DNA from: Serratia symbiotica
Lineage (GTDB): Bacteria > Pseudomonadota > Gammaproteobacteria > Enterobacterales > Enterobacteriaceae
DNA: 64,000 bases
Direction of reading: 5' to 3'
NCBI RefSeq assembly: GCF_000821185.2
Contig: NZ_CP050855.1
Coordinates: 744,001 to 808,000, forward strand
Of the stretch, positions 32,664-40,505 are shown piece by piece; position 1 is the first letter of the stretch; every line of letters starts with the position of its first letter. A program made the position numbers and the translations under genes. The notes under the pieces were generated by a model that saw only the letters and a list, made by a program, of their open reading frames with translations, had not been told where the DNA came from and made no database searches.

Positions 32664-33146
32664 TTATTTTATGAGTAGCGAGGGCTTTCCAATCTTTATT
32701 TTTGCTCCGGGGACAAGATCCCCATTGGTTAGCTTGTGCTTGATTGCTAGTTTATCAATCTTAACTTTCGTTTCGTATTCAATGTATTCAACTGGTATTA
32801 ATGATTCATCGATAATGTCAACCTGTTTGGAAGGGACACGAACCGTAACCTGATGCAGCCCCGCTCTTATTGATTTCTTACCTGCTGTCTCTAGAGAATT
32901 GATAATATAGTCTTTTATGCTTTCAATTTTATTATCAACAACTGATGCGCGTTCAGATAATGATTTTGCTTCCTGCTTCAGTGAATCAGAGTAATACCTT
33001 TCGTTTTTAATAATTGACAGAAGCTGTTCAATCTTATCTGTTAACTCGCCCTCGATACCTTCAATGGTGTCAGCAATTATTTCTAGAGGGAGTCCTGAAT
33101 CCATAAGTTTTGCATAATCTTTTGCGATTTCATATAGCTTGCTCAT
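32664..33146 (-). CDS. Siphovirus Gp157 family protein
   Basis: 160 residues matching the Gp157 family: MSKLYEIAKDYAKLMD start, long coiled coil over 30-100, and a beta-rich end with KIDKLAIKHKLTNGDLVPG. The family is linked to phage resistance in Streptococcus thermophilus, and in lambdoids it sits beside recombination genes. Its ATG overlaps the recT stop. Confidence 0.85.
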   Translation of the reverse strand: MSKLYEIAKDYAKLMDSGLPLEIIADTIEGIEGELTDKIEQLLSIIKNERYYSDSLKQEAKSLSERASVVDNKIESIKDYIINSLETAGKKSIRAGLHQVTVRVPSKQVDIIDESLIPVEYIEYETKVKIDKLAIKHKLTNGDLVPGAKIKIGKPSLLIK

Positions 33147-34039
33147 GATGTTGTAACCTCGAATTTAGCTTTGCATTCTTTATAAATAGCCTGAACATTC
33201 TGTTGTAACTTCATTCCCCGCGTAACTTGGAATGCTTCTGCGAAAAGTGGTTTAAGTTCATCCATGTTTTGTGCTAGCTCCATCTTCTGGCACAGATCGT
33301 TGACCAAATCGTAAACTGCTTGCTTACGATTATTTTCATCATCGATAATCACGCTTTCTGGTGTATGCGGGATAATCGGTTCTTGGTGAACACCTTCGGT
33401 ATCGTTGAGAACATGTATGGCGTTATCAAGCCGTTCACGCTGGGGCCAATATTTGCTGGCTCGCTTGACGATGGTCTTACGTGCCATCTCTTCCCAAAAT
33501 GTTTTCCACGGGCCAATCCTGGATTTGCTTATGGCTTCTGTTGCCTTAATTTCTGCCAGGCTCATTTCTTCGGTTAAATAATCCCCATCTGGAGTTTTAA
33601 TAGTACAATAACCGCCAACAACATTTCCTCGTTCGCCAAAAGCATTGTATTTGTGGGTAGGTGCACAATCTAGCCCATTAGATTCGTAAGTATCATTGGA
33701 GTAAACGAGTTTACATTGTCCCCATTTAATCGATCCTGTTGACTGAGCAAGATGGAGTAATCCCATGTAACTGATATCAAGACAAACCTGTCCATCCCTA
33801 GGAACCAGATATGCAAGCCTACTCGCGGGATTAAGAGTAATGCCAATTGCTGCAACATTAATAATCGCATTTTGTGCACTGACTGGATTAGCAATTGCTG
33901 TTTTAGTCAGATAATCGTTTTTTTGAAACAGTTGCATTGCAAACTGACTTTCTTTTGACCATTTAACTTCTTGATTTGTTAATGCATCACGAAAAAGAGG
34001 CTCTTGCTGTTTTACAAATTCAATAACGTTAAAACTCAT
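33143..34039 (-). CDS. recT: RecT-family single-strand annealing protein
   Basis: 298 residues. The core reads NPVSAQNAIINVAAIGITLNP, LAYLVPRDGQVCLDISYMGL and KTFWEEMARKTIVKRASKYWP, the RecT/Redbeta family pattern. It pairs homologous strands during phage recombination. No exonuclease partner (RecE or YqaJ type) is obvious next door; the gene just upstream (34039-34392) is too short to be one. Confidence 0.93.
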   Translation of the reverse strand: MSFNVIEFVKQQEPLFRDALTNQEVKWSKESQFAMQLFQKNDYLTKTAIANPVSAQNAIINVAAIGITLNPASRLAYLVPRDGQVCLDISYMGLLHLAQSTGSIKWGQCKLVYSNDTYESNGLDCAPTHKYNAFGERGNVVGGYCTIKTPDGDYLTEEMSLAEIKATEAISKSRIGPWKTFWEEMARKTIVKRASKYWPQRERLDNAIHVLNDTEGVHQEPIIPHTPESVIIDDENNRKQAVYDLVNDLCQKMELAQNMDELKPLFAEAFQVTRGMKLQQNVQAIYKECKAKFEVTTS

Positions 34040-34392
34040 CACGCCACCTCTTCAAAGTTATCAGGGGTTTCACTTTCAGCATGTGATAATTCCATCACGC
34101 GCTCTACGATCACCAGGCGTTGAACAATGTCATAAAGGAAATCTTCGAATTTATTTGTCATCCAGTCCGAATTTATAAGCATGAAAATCAACTTCTGGTC
34201 TGTATGTGGAAATAATGCCGAGGCAGCGCATCGTAGGGTGGTGATCTTAAGTCCGCGCATTTCTATCGCGGTGCGATCACCAATCAGATTCTGCTCATCC
34301 TGCGATTTATCGAGCCTCGCTTCATACTTTTCCAACTCTGCATCCATGATTTGCTGAAACCTGTATTCTGACATTTTGCTGTAATCAATCAT
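34039..34392 (-). CDS. Phage protein of unknown function next to recT
   Basis: 117 residues, helical and acidic (MIDYSKMSEYRFQQIMDAEL). The stop overlaps the recT start, so the two are co-translated. A role in recombination is possible only by position. Confidence 0.6.
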   Translation of the reverse strand: MIDYSKMSEYRFQQIMDAELEKYEARLDKSQDEQNLIGDRTAIEMRGLKITTLRCAASALFPHTDQKLIFMLINSDWMTNKFEDFLYDIVQRLVIVERVMELSHAESETPDNFEEVA

Positions 34393-34496
34393 GCGTACGC
34401 CTCCAGGCCGGGTTTAGCGCCCGCGATGAGATATTGTCTAATTCGGTCTAGTAGAGTTTTAGCGACGCCAATAGCGCCGCCGATAGCATTTGCCAT
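34389..34496 (-). CDS. Small phage ORF (35 aa)
   Basis: MANAIGGAIGVAKTLLDRI followed by RQYLIAGAKPGLEAYA. Its stop overlaps the next ATG (ATGA), which favours translation. Partly hydrophobic N-terminus. Function unknown. Confidence 0.5.
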   Translation of the reverse strand: MANAIGGAIGVAKTLLDRIRQYLIAGAKPGLEAYA

Positions 34497-34524
34497 TGAC
34501 GTTACTCCTGAGTTTTAGGAATTG

Positions 34525-35442
34525 TTAATAGTTGATGTGAATTGCTGGTACGTTGCCAAGCGCGATAGTGCGAATGCAAAGCTTGGCGTAATTTTCTGGA
34601 ATGCCTGCTTTAATCAACGCGCCCAATGCAGTTTGGTTTACTGTTTTTCGGTGCTGGACATCAGCGGCGCGTTTTGCGGCTTCGTCTGCAATGCGCTTTT
34701 CCTCGGCCAGTCTTGCCGCTGCTTTTTGGTCTGCTTCTGCTTTTGCCCGCTTTTTTTCTGCTTCAATGGCTTCCTGCTTGTCACGCTCTGCGCGTTCTAG
34801 CGCTGCTTTTGCTTCAGCCTCGCGTTTTGCTGCTGCTGCGATTTCAGCCTCTGCTTGTCGCCTGGCCTGAATCGCTGCCTGGTGCTTTAATTCCTCTTCG
34901 TGAGCAATGCGCTTTCGCTCCACTTCGGCTTTGGCTTCTGCTATTTCTCGGTCACGCTTTTCATTCATGAGCAAAGCTATTTCGTGGTCTGACTCGATGC
35001 GCTCGGCCAGTGCTTTGTCGAAAGCCTCGTTCATCTCCAGCGCTTCGGTGTGCCACGCCTGCATCTGCTGTACGGCCTTAATGCGAGCCTGTTCTGCTTC
35101 CCACTCAGTTACTGGCTTGCGGATTTCGACGGCCAATTCATCCAGCGCCTCACGTACTTTACGGCGACTGGCATCGACCAGGGCGGGCCGCTTTTTCATC
35201 TCAGCAACGAGGTTTTTACCTGCATCGTCAATCATCACTTTCGTGCTTCTGACATTTGCGGCCATGCTGATATAAACTTTACGCCCCTTGGCGGTGTTGA
35301 TATCACCAACAACCGCTGATGCTTTGTCACGTATATTTTCAATGAGGCCATCAATAAAGGCGTTGTCGATAAATGCAATCTCAAGTTCAGCCGGTACGCT
35401 GGGTAGGTTAGCTAGCGCAACCTCCGATTTTTCATCATTCAT
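34525..35442 (-). CDS. Coiled-coil phage protein with Ala/Glu/Lys-rich stalk
   Basis: 305 residues from the ATG at 35442 (MNDEKSEVALANLPSVP). Residues ~95-275 form a long charged coiled coil rich in A, E, K and R. It is often misannotated as TolA-like; there is no membrane anchor, so that is unlikely. The ends are globular (ETALGALIKAG-like close). Similar proteins sit upstream of recT in many lambdoid phages. Function unknown. Confidence 0.7.
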   Translation of the reverse strand: MNDEKSEVALANLPSVPAELEIAFIDNAFIDGLIENIRDKASAVVGDINTAKGRKVYISMAANVRSTKVMIDDAGKNLVAEMKKRPALVDASRRKVREALDELAVEIRKPVTEWEAEQARIKAVQQMQAWHTEALEMNEAFDKALAERIESDHEIALLMNEKRDREIAEAKAEVERKRIAHEEELKHQAAIQARRQAEAEIAAAAKREAEAKAALERAERDKQEAIEAEKKRAKAEADQKAAARLAEEKRIADEAAKRAADVQHRKTVNQTALGALIKAGIPENYAKLCIRTIALGNVPAIHINY

Positions 35443-35465
35443 GATGTAGCTCCTGTTAATTGGCC

Positions 35466-36224
35466 TCAAGAGGCCAGGCTGATTTCTTTTTGATGGGTAT
35501 AATTGCCGTCCCAGTTAACTTTCATGGGTAATGACCCTTTGCGGTAAAGGGTGTAGATCCGTTCAGCCCCTTTCTGTAGCAACACGGGTTGATACTTGAT
35601 GAAGTCCTCACCGCCGTGAACGCTGATTTTGGACTGGTGCTCGGTGAGATATCTGTCGCGGGCATAGGATGTTGACCGCCAACGGGTGCCTGACTTGCTT
35701 TCGTTGTAAAGCCAGTTGCGATCTGCCAACCAGTGGTTAACCTGCTGGGTGTTGACGCCGTTGAGCATTTTGCAGAACTGTGTAGGTGTCATGCCGTCTT
35801 TAAACAGGTTTTTGAGGTCTTTAATCTCGGCCTGCTGTTCCTGGGTGACCAAGGTCAGGCGTTGGGTTTCTTCTACGAACTCAGCGGCAAGTCGCAGGGC
35901 TTCAGGGTAGGTTTGCGGTATGGCGTGTTCATTAGAGATTGCCTGTTGTTCGAGTTCTTGCCAGCGCTGGATAACCCGCATGCGGTGAACGGCACTGTAG
36001 CCGGTGAGTAGACAGATGGTGTGGTCACGTCCGAGTAGGAATTCCCGGTATTTCTGCCCGTTTTGGGGGTGTGTCCAAAAATGGGCATACCCTTCCGGGT
36101 CGTCTCCAAGGTCAACCAACATAGTTTCAATATCTCTTAAAACATGGCGATGATGTTTTTCGGTCAGATCCGCAATCTCACGGCTGGACATGGTTAAAAT
36201 GCGTTCAGATACTAAATTTTGCAT
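35466..36224 (-). CDS. Rha-family phage regulatory protein
   Basis: 252 residues from an ATG at 36224. The N-terminal Rha domain is clear (LTMSSREIADLTEKHHRHVLRDIE, then FLLGRDHTICLLTGYS). The C-terminal part (TPTQFCKMLNGVNTQQVNHWL) resembles the KilA-C/ant DNA-binding region of phage antirepressors. Rha proteins can interfere with growth of phi80/P22-type phages. It is the second antirepressor-like gene after antA. Confidence 0.85.
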   Translation of the reverse strand: MQNLVSERILTMSSREIADLTEKHHRHVLRDIETMLVDLGDDPEGYAHFWTHPQNGQKYREFLLGRDHTICLLTGYSAVHRMRVIQRWQELEQQAISNEHAIPQTYPEALRLAAEFVEETQRLTLVTQEQQAEIKDLKNLFKDGMTPTQFCKMLNGVNTQQVNHWLADRNWLYNESKSGTRWRSTSYARDRYLTEHQSKISVHGGEDFIKYQPVLLQKGAERIYTLYRKGSLPMKVNWDGNYTHQKEISLAS

Positions 36225-36292
36225 GAGAAAATACCTCAATAATTAAATTGATGAAGATGGAACCCCGGTACGCTACCGGGGTGGGTCAGTGA

Positions 36293-37048
36293 TTAATGGT
36301 GGCGGTGCTGGAGGCGAAGCAATGCAGCTTCTTCAAATTTCCTCAGTACCTGAACGCCGCGCGGGGTAATTTGCAGTGCGTCAAAGTCACTTTGCACTTT
36401 GCAGGCAATGGCTTCGTAGGCGTTGCGATCACGCACAACCTTGCGCATCACGTCTTTTTCAAACTGGCATATCAGTTCGCTAGCCTGACTGGTGATGGTA
36501 AGGATGCGCCGGCATTCATCAGTGAGAACAGGGATGTCCTCAACAGAGAAGGGAAAAGGTGAAGGTGTACCGGTGGCCTGACGCAGGGCATGCCATATGG
36601 CTGCGTTCCAGCCTGCCTGAAATTTAAAACGAGCCGTCACACACCTGATAAGCCATCTAAGGTTGGCGATGTCGTTGTTGTCGAGGGGTTCGACATTCTG
36701 ACGGGAATAACCGCTGTGTGGTTGGTTCATCAACTGCTTTTCGCACTCAATGAAATAGCGGCGCACCTGACGGCCTTTATCGTTGCGTTCGACCATGGCC
36801 AGTTCTTTGGCGGTGTCGAGGGTGAGGTGGTAGTCTTTACGGCGGCGACCTAAAGAGTTTTTTCCAGATTCGGAAAAAATTATGAAGTCCTGATTTTCTA
36901 TGAAACCATACTCGGAAATACGCGCCGTGATCCAGGCGGCAAACACCTTGCCTATACCCAGGAATTTATGCAGATCACGAGCATTGCATAGTAGGGTAGT
37001 TTCGTTGGAAATTGCGCCGTGAAAAACAGGAATAAGTTGAGTGGTCAT
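36293..37048 (-). CDS. AntA-type phage antirepressor
   Basis: 251 residues. The N-terminal AntA/AntB domain is recognisable (LCNARDLHKFLGIGKVFAAWITARI, GRRRKDYHLTLDTAKELAMVERN). The C-terminal ~130 residues resemble P22 antirepressor-type tails. By family it would inactivate CI-type repressors. GGAGG at 37054-37058 sets the start. A c4-like RNA and its pairing elements lie just upstream, so translation is probably under antisense control. Confidence 0.85.
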   Translation of the reverse strand: MTTQLIPVFHGAISNETTLLCNARDLHKFLGIGKVFAAWITARISEYGFIENQDFIIFSESGKNSLGRRRKDYHLTLDTAKELAMVERNDKGRQVRRYFIECEKQLMNQPHSGYSRQNVEPLDNNDIANLRWLIRCVTARFKFQAGWNAAIWHALRQATGTPSPFPFSVEDIPVLTDECRRILTITSQASELICQFEKDVMRKVVRDRNAYEAIACKVQSDFDALQITPRGVQVLRKFEEAALLRLQHRHH

Positions 37049-37061
37049 GGTGACCTCCGGT

Positions 37062-37141
37062 GGTTGTATTTAAACTACTCACCACCTTTGAGGCTAATCT
37101 TGGGTGGTGAACTGAACGGAGTTAGCCTTACCGGTACAACC
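37062..37141 (-). promoter_or_regulatory. Pairing elements in the antA leader (c4 target and competitor)
   Basis: Plus-strand coordinates: TTAGCCT (37122-37128) and TACAACC (37135-37141) form the middle pair. GGTTGTA (37062-37068) and AGGCTAA (37091-37097) form the leader pair, in inverse order, and can fold onto the middle. The leader GGTTGTA block is only 3 bases from the antA Shine-Dalgarno, so folding there would hinder ribosome access. Confidence 0.6.
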
Positions 37142-37204
37142 AACCGGCGAGCCTTGCGGCTCCCCCATCCAGCCCACCATAGAGATGTAGCTGAATTGCG
37201 ACAT
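37094..37204 (-). CDS. Icd/Ash-like leader peptide (36 aa)
   Basis: MSQFSYISMVGWMGEPQG then SPVGCTGKANSVQFTTQD. The YISMVGW.GEPQG.PV pattern is that of the Icd/Ash proteins encoded between c4 RNA and antA/antB in P1- and P4-like phages. P1 Icd is longer, so this may be a shortened coupling peptide. The frame stays open upstream to 37294, but the ATG at 37204 lies right after the terminator T-run. The middle pairing block lies inside it. Confidence 0.5.
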   Translation of the reverse strand: MSQFSYISMVGWMGEPQGSPVGCTGKANSVQFTTQD

Positions 37205-37227
37205 AAAAAAACACGCTCGCGGCGTGT
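37205..37227 (-). terminator. Terminator of the c4-like RNA
   Basis: On the minus strand ACACGC-CGCGA-GCGTGT is a perfect 6-bp stem followed by six T. It lies between the candidate RNA and the icd-like start. Confidence 0.8.
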
Positions 37228-37300
37228 CATTATGGCGCGGTTGTATCTGGCAGGAGGCTAATCCCGGCACCTGATTTTGCAGGTGCAGAGTCAATATAGT
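37205..37300 (-). ncRNA. Candidate c4-type antisense RNA
   Basis: On the minus strand a ~90-base segment contains TTAGCCT then TACAACC, 9 bases apart (plus-strand 37255-37261 and 37239-37245). Both 7-mers are fully complementary, in the right order, to AGGCTAA and GGTTGTA in the downstream transcript (plus-strand 37122-37141 region). It ends in a terminator hairpin. Position before icd-like and antA genes matches the P1/P7/P22 c4 system. The 5' end is a guess. Confidence 0.6.
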
Positions 37301-37317
37301 TTCCCTTCGTCACCGTG

Positions 37318-37560
37318 TCAATCCCTTGTCAATTCAAACGTGATTTCTTTGATTTCGCAATGATTCAAAATATCGCTTCCACCACCACTGAATCCGTATT
37401 TGTAAGCTATGTCTGTAAGCCTGTTTTCTATGGCTTTGCTAGATTGTTCGGAGTTAACAAGGTTTTCATATTCGTCTAAATCCGCTTTGTCCATTTCTAC
37501 TTCTTTACGAAAGTACACCTTCGAATCAGCGGTGATTACGACTTTAACTTTCTCACACAT
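37318..37560 (-). CDS. Phage protein of unknown function
   Basis: 80 residues (MCEKVKVVITADSKVYFRKE), alternating beta and helix. The next gene upstream ends 19 bases before it. No family recognised. Confidence 0.6.
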   Translation of the reverse strand: MCEKVKVVITADSKVYFRKEVEMDKADLDEYENLVNSEQSSKAIENRLTDIAYKYGFSGGGSDILNHCEIKEITFELTRD

Positions 37561-37578
37561 ATTTATCTCCAGCCTTAA

Positions 37579-38469
37579 TTAATTATCAGAAATCTCAACG
37601 AACTCACCTTCTGAATTCACCTCGTAAGGTGTGTTAGCTTTAATCCCGTTCTCACCAACATACGCAATGGCAAACCGTGTACGAGATCCATCGAAATATG
37701 GAATAGCAGCACAACTGCTTTCGCCTAGGACAATCCGATGAACTGATCCAGATGCTGCGACAATAGAATTTTTCCCAGTAGCAGCGATTTGGGCGCAGTC
37801 GCCAGAGCTACCGATTTGGGCGTCGTCGCCAGAGCTACCGATTCGGGCGCAGTGGCCAGAGCTACCGATTCGGGCGTAGTGGCCAGAGCTACCGATTCGG
37901 GCGTCGTAGCCAGAGATACCGATTCGGGCGTCGTCGCCAGAGCTACCGATTCGGGCGCGGTAGCCAGAGCTACCGATTAGGGCGCAGTCGCCAGAGCTAC
38001 CGATTTGGGCGTCGTCGCCAGAGCTACCGATTTGGGCGTCGTCGCCAGAGCTACCGATTTGGGCGTAGTAGCCAGAGCTACCGATTTGGGCGCAGTGGCC
38101 AGAGCTACCGATTCGGGCGTAGTGGCCAGAGATACCGATTAGGGCGTCGTCGCCAGAGCTACCGATTTGGGCGTAGTAGCCAGAGCTACCGATTCGGGCG
38201 TCGTCGCCAGTGTTGCTTTCAGCTTCACTGGTGAGGTTAGCGACCATCTTGTCGGTGGCTGCTATTTCGGATTTTATGAACTCAGCATTGTAAATGTGGG
38301 TATCATACATTTTTTCAACAAGCCATCTGGCATCATCAAAGCGGCTATCGTTAATTAATGCTTGATGCACCTCAGAATATGAACCGCCCTGTGGGAATTT
38401 ATCCAAAAAGTAGCGATATCCGTCAGTACAAGCATTCCATGCTTTAAGCTGCTCTTTAGTAATTTGCAT
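37579..38469 (-). CDS. DUF7666-like protein with sixteen 9-residue repeats
   Basis: 296 residues from an ATG at 38469 (MQITKEQLKAWNACTDGYRYF). Residues ~90-233 are sixteen tandem 9-mers, consensus A-R/Q-I-G-S-S-G-x-x, the last degenerate (AQIAATGKN). Small, Gly/Ser-rich units with a regular Ile suggest a beta-solenoid. The C-terminal ~65 residues (SVHRIVLGESSCAAIPYFDG...AYVGENGIKANTPYEV) form a conserved end seen in other phage proteins. No export signal. Function unknown. Confidence 0.8.
   Translation of the reverse strand: MQITKEQLKAWNACTDGYRYFLDKFPQGGSYSEVHQALINDSRFDDARWLVEKMYDTHIYNAEFIKSEIAATDKMVANLTSEAESNTGDDARIGSSGYYAQIGSSGDDALIGISGHYARIGSSGHCAQIGSSGYYAQIGSSGDDAQIGSSGDDAQIGSSGDCALIGSSGYRARIGSSGDDARIGISGYDARIGSSGHYARIGSSGHCARIGSSGDDAQIGSSGDCAQIAATGKNSIVAASGSVHRIVLGESSCAAIPYFDGSRTRFAIAYVGENGIKANTPYEVNSEGEFVEISDN
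37785..38213 (-). repeat. Tandem 27-bp coding repeats
   Basis: About sixteen units of the type 'CCGATTxGGGCGxxGTxGCCAGAGCTA' (plus strand, less than one unit quoted per block) differ at three or four set positions. Because each unit is 27 bp, gain or loss keeps the frame. Confidence 0.85.
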
Positions 38470-38477
38470 GGAATACC

Positions 38478-38621
38478 TCAACGATAAATAGTGAGCGGAA
38501 AGTGGGCTTTAGGGTTATTCTCTAGCACTGCGCGCTTACGCAACCAGCGCAGGAGGCGAACGGTGTTATTTACGGGCGCTGTAGCTAACGGCGCAGTTCT
38601 AACTTTTTCTGTCTGTTGCAT
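38478..38621 (-). CDS. Small phage protein (47 aa)
   Basis: MQQTEKVRTAPLATAPVNN followed by a basic segment (RLLRWLRKRAVLENNPKA). GGAGG lies ten bases before the ATG at 38621, and the stop is 9 bases before the next start. A strong hairpin (AGCGCACT/AGTGCGCT, 38651-38678) stands just upstream. Function unknown. Confidence 0.6.
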   Translation of the reverse strand: MQQTEKVRTAPLATAPVNNTVRLLRWLRKRAVLENNPKAHFPLTIYR

Positions 38622-38687
38622 CGGGTTGAATCCTCCGTTTCATATCGGGGAGCGCACTGATCTGGTTGTTAGTGCGCTTTCGGGTAT

Positions 38688-38713
38688 AAAAAAGCCCATC
38701 GCGAGGGATGGGC
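38688..38713 (-). terminator. Intrinsic terminator within the leftward operon
   Basis: On the minus strand GCCCATC-CCTCGC-GATGGGC is followed by a T-run (plus-strand A-run 38688-38693). It would stop pL transcripts that are not antiterminated before they reach the antirepressor and recombination genes. Confidence 0.8.
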
Positions 38714-38749
38714 AAAGACTGCACACAGCAATTATGGGGAGGGGACAGG

Positions 38750-38929
38750 TCAAACTTCGGCGTTGAGTTCGTCTCGAATATCGCCAGCGGCCATCATCAG
38801 ATCCCAATCGTTATCTCGCAGCGCGTCTTCCGCAACGCGCCAGGATATCTTGTACATCCTCATAAGGTACTGAATGAGTTCTGTTTTGTTCATGGGGAAT
38901 TTTTTTGCCTCGTAATGCTCAACTATCAT
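38750..38929 (-). CDS. Small phage protein (59 aa)
   Basis: MIVEHYEAKKFPMNKTELIQ, with a UBA-like tail (WRVAEDALRDNDWDLMMAAGDIR). It overlaps the gene before by 11 bp. Translation may start instead at 38893 (MNKTELIQYL, 47 aa). Function unknown. Confidence 0.55.
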   Translation of the reverse strand: MIVEHYEAKKFPMNKTELIQYLMRMYKISWRVAEDALRDNDWDLMMAAGDIRDELNAEV

Positions 38930-39074
38930 GCTTATACATTTCCAAGAATGCCTGTGCTATAAAATCAGCACGTTCAAGACTGTTATCCCTGTCGTATAAA
39001 TTCATCGCAATAATCTGACTGAGCGTTTCCGCTGCGACAACCTGCACTCCCTCAGGGAGATCGAATAAGTTCAT
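38919..39074 (-). CDS. Small phage protein (51 aa)
   Basis: MNLFDLPEGVQVVAAETLSQ then IIAMNLYDRDNSLERADFIA. Helical; AGGTAGC lies before the start. Function unknown. Confidence 0.55.
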   Translation of the reverse strand: MNLFDLPEGVQVVAAETLSQIIAMNLYDRDNSLERADFIAQAFLEMYKHDS

Positions 39075-39086
39075 AGCTACCTCGTA

Positions 39087-39389
39087 TTAAATTAAACTGG
39101 TTTGATATGATTTCTGCACCGCGTGGATCTTATTGCCGAGTGGGTTTGGGTCTCTGTACCAAATTCGGTGGTTGCGGCGTTCTTGCTGCTCTGCTGCTTT
39201 GATAATCTGCGTCTGAAATTCCTTCGAAGATTTATGTTCAAGCGCTGGTGATGTGAGCTTATCCCAAGCTTTACTTAGTTTTTTTGCAAACTCTGCATTC
39301 TCCCTGTGTTTAGCAATTAATTGGCCACGTTGTCGATAGCGGCGGTTTTTACTATTGTCCTTCGCAGGTTTAACAATGATTACTGTCAT
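39087..39389 (-). CDS. Basic phage protein of unknown function
   Basis: 100 residues, rich in K and R (NSKNRRYRQRGQLIAKHREN; RRNHRIWYRDPNPLG). GGAGGTTG precedes the ATG at 39389. The charge suggests nucleic-acid binding, but no family is recognised. Confidence 0.6.
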   Translation of the reverse strand: MTVIIVKPAKDNSKNRRYRQRGQLIAKHRENAEFAKKLSKAWDKLTSPALEHKSSKEFQTQIIKAAEQQERRNHRIWYRDPNPLGNKIHAVQKSYQTSLI

Positions 39390-39529
39390 AACAACCTCCA
39401 GTAAGTGGCTTTGGTGGTGTGGTGAGCTAGCTGTTGCCCTGGTGTTGGCTGTATCTCATATCCAGCCCACCACACCCCAAAACCACTTGGTTCTGGTCTC
39501 CTACACTGGCAGGAGAATTCCCGTTATTT

Positions 39530-39540
39530 TTAAAGAGCGG
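39530..39540 (-). promoter_or_regulatory. boxA-like nut element (leftward)
   Basis: On the minus strand CCGCTCTTTAA matches the boxA core CGCTCTTTA used in antitermination. It lies downstream of pL. No clear boxB hairpin was assigned. Confidence 0.4.
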
Positions 39541-39570
39541 TTAAAACAGAGCAGACTTGTTAATCCGCTT

Positions 39571-39617
39571 TGGTTTAATGCCTGGTTTACTTCTCCACCT
39601 CAGGCGGCAGTGGTATC
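39571..39617 (+). repeat. 47-bp conserved element, copy 1
   Basis: Identical at 46 of 47 bases to 40506-40552. It contains GCCTG...CAGGC (16-base loop) and ends in GTGGTATC. Just after it TCTTGG (39616-39621) and CCAAGA (39636-39641) form a stem that abuts the AAGGAA ribosome site of the gene at 39652. Confidence 0.8.
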
Positions 39618-39651
39618 TTGGAAGCTCTCACACAACCAAGAAGGAAATCTA

Positions 39652-39912
39652 ATGTCTGTAAATCAACTTCCCCCAGGCCTTGATAAATTGATCATCGACC
39701 TCGAAGAAGAAAATGCTTCAATAAGACGCTTTTTAATCGGTTTGCTCGAAACATTAACTACGGAACAACGACTTAAGCTCACCGACACCATTTTCGAACT
39801 TAACCAAACCGCCGAATCATCCATTCCGCAAAACAAACCACGCCTTTTGAAAAGAGCGAAGTCGATTTCGAGGAGGACTGTTGCTCTTCTAGATAATTCA
39901 AAACCAGGTTAG
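39652..39912 (+). CDS. Small rightward gene in the leftward operon, cassette 1
   Basis: 86 residues (MSVNQLPPGLDKLIIDLEEE), helical with a basic tail. AAGGAA precedes the ATG at 39652. It runs against the surrounding operon and its end overlaps the minus-strand gene at 39800. The same upstream element and layout occur again at 40506-40770. No family recognised. Confidence 0.6.
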   Translation: MSVNQLPPGLDKLIIDLEEENASIRRFLIGLLETLTTEQRLKLTDTIFELNQTAESSIPQNKPRLLKRAKSISRRTVALLDNSKPG

Positions 39913-40000
39913 CTCTCTCGATTTCCATTTTTATAAAAGCCGCACGCGGGCCACCCTCTTGTGGTTTATTTACTTCGGCCCGCCACTCTTCTAATGTCAT
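39800..40000 (-). CDS. Small phage protein, antisense-overlapping cassette 1
   Basis: 66 residues from an ATG at 40000 (MTLEEWRAEVNKPQEGGPRA), 8 bases after AAGGAT. Its last 113 bp overlap the plus-strand gene tail to tail. Both frames look natural, so both may be expressed. Function unknown. Confidence 0.5.
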   Translation of the reverse strand: MTLEEWRAEVNKPQEGGPRAAFIKMEIERANLVLNYLEEQQSSSKSTSLFSKGVVCFAEWMIRRFG

Positions 40001-40044
40001 CGTCATATCCTTCTTATTTGCTGCTAATGGGATACAAATAACAT

Positions 40045-40458
40045 TCAATCAGTCGGTTTATCGCACGGACGAAGATCTCCTGGTGGTTCAAGACCATTCA
40101 CGATAGCCGTTGCATACACTGCTGCTTTTGCTGGTGTCACTGGGGCATAACTTTCGAGCGTTACGCCATCACCGAAGCGCTCGAAACAAATTCGGTCTTC
40201 ATAAACCACCACGATCCACTTCGATAACGGGTCGTTGCCTTTGTGAATTTCAGTCGCTGACGTTGCAAATAAAAACTGGAGTGCGTTTTCGGCCTGCCTC
40301 TTAACTCCTACCCACATTTCGTAAACGTTTTTCTCAGAGAGTCTGTAAGGAACTTCAGAAATGGACTTCCTAGTGATTTTGCCGTTCTGATCCTTATCTA
40401 GTTCAAGAGCTAACTTCACATCGTTAACATCTGCTTCTGCTTTAAATTGCTGATCCAT
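40045..40458 (-). CDS. Phage protein of unknown function
   Basis: 137 residues (MDQQFKAEADVNDVKLALEL), mixed fold with a beta-rich middle (KWIVVVYEDRICFERFGDGV). A purine-rich site lies before the ATG. No family recognised. Confidence 0.6.
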   Translation of the reverse strand: MDQQFKAEADVNDVKLALELDKDQNGKITRKSISEVPYRLSEKNVYEMWVGVKRQAENALQFLFATSATEIHKGNDPLSKWIVVVYEDRICFERFGDGVTLESYAPVTPAKAAVYATAIVNGLEPPGDLRPCDKPTD

Positions 40459-40505
40459 TTCCTATCCCCTGTGTGTTGTCTTTAGTTATGAACTGCAATC
40501 TGCGG

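Noticed and set aside
34525..35442. TolA-like cell-envelope protein
   Set aside because: The resemblance is only in the Ala/Lys/Glu coiled coil; there is no membrane anchor or TolA C-terminal domain.
37785..38213. 27-bp repeats resembling CRISPR direct repeats
   Set aside because: No unique spacers exist between units; they code for 9-residue protein repeats.
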